A DNA stretch of 51,596 nucleotides from Alphaproteobacteria bacterium (GTDB lineage Bacteria > Pseudomonadota > Alphaproteobacteria > Micavibrionales > Micavibrionaceae), in contig JAJFGV010000048.1 of NCBI GenBank assembly GCA_021775965.1, forward strand, positions 1-51,596. The letters run 5' to 3'. The notes beneath the pieces were generated by a model. That model was not told the origin of the DNA. It saw only the letters and a program-made list of their open reading frames with translations, and did not search any database. Shown here one piece after another: positions 51,477-51,596 of the stretch. The first letter of the stretch is position 1. Each line of letters begins with the position of its first letter. The translations under genes were made by a program, and so were the position numbers.

Positions 51477-51596
51477 ATGAGCAAGCCCATCACATACGAG
51501 ACTGGTATCGCACTCTACGACATCGATCGCGATGGCGAACCCTTCCACGCATGGACCGGAACCTGGGCACAGCTAGTCTGTGACAACGACTGGTCG
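51477..51596 (+). CDS. Partial hypothetical protein (runs off the window)
   Basis: ATG at 51477, open to the end of the window (40 codons seen: MSKPITYETGIALYDIDRDG...). Second gene of module 3. Acidic and tryptophan-rich; no family recognised from this fragment. Confidence 0.55.
   Translation, partial: MSKPITYETGIALYDIDRDGEPFHAWTGTWAQLVCDNDWS

Overview
The window is a 51.6 kb piece of a tailed double-stranded DNA bacteriophage (Caudoviricetes). Genes are packed end to end, most starts overlap the previous stop by four bases (ATGA, GTGA or TTGA), and the recognisable proteins form a phage replication, recombination and lysis set with a fibre-like structural protein. No terminase, portal, capsid, tape measure or DNA polymerase is present, so this is part of a larger genome. 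The host cannot be read directly. Shine-Dalgarno sites and sigma70-like TTGACA/TATAAT-type promoters indicate a bacterium. An alpha/beta-hydrolase domain fused to the endolysin hints at a host with an unusual envelope.

Layout. (1) 1-910: leftward tRNA cluster with four clear cloverleaves (Met, Ala, Pro, Ile), one odd tRNA-like gene and structured RNA between them. (2) 927-26744: one very long leftward operon, starting from a candidate leaderless promoter near 26.75 kb. It carries two HTH regulators, a sigma-4-like protein, a DHH phosphoesterase, DNA methyltransferases, a HAD RNA-repair-type domain, a DnaT-like initiator and the DnaB helicase (with a candidate iteron origin inside the initiator gene), an RNA ligase, an HNH protein, a transglycosylase-like protein, a RuvC-like resolvase, the DnaN sliding clamp, a GIY-YIG protein and many small zinc or membrane proteins. 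(3) 26835-42967: rightward genes, including a Sak4-like recombination ATPase, a Cas4/RecB-type nuclease, SSB, nucleotidase, MazG-like pyrophosphohydrolase, AlkB-like dioxygenase and a SLOG-family protein. Two apparently circularly permuted tRNA genes lie at 29.67-29.94 kb. (4) 42983-49702: leftward late block with a receiver-domain protein, a holin-like protein, a three-domain endolysin, tail or fibre proteins, a dATP/dGTP diphosphohydrolase-like protein and a metallophosphoesterase. (5) 49803-end: three repeated small-gene modules, each driven by a near-identical leaderless promoter.

The most unusual locus is 37201-38138. A 188-residue protein with RAMP/Cas7-like sequence features is followed, from its stop codon onward, by a 375-bp array of 69 pentamers of the form YNNGG plus five 6-nt TCTAGG/A separators, with the 5-nt phase never broken. 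This looks like a protein-plus-repetitive-RNA system not explained by known feature types. The two permuted tRNAs, the phage RNA ligase and the HAD repair domain suggest a second theme of RNA processing and repair.
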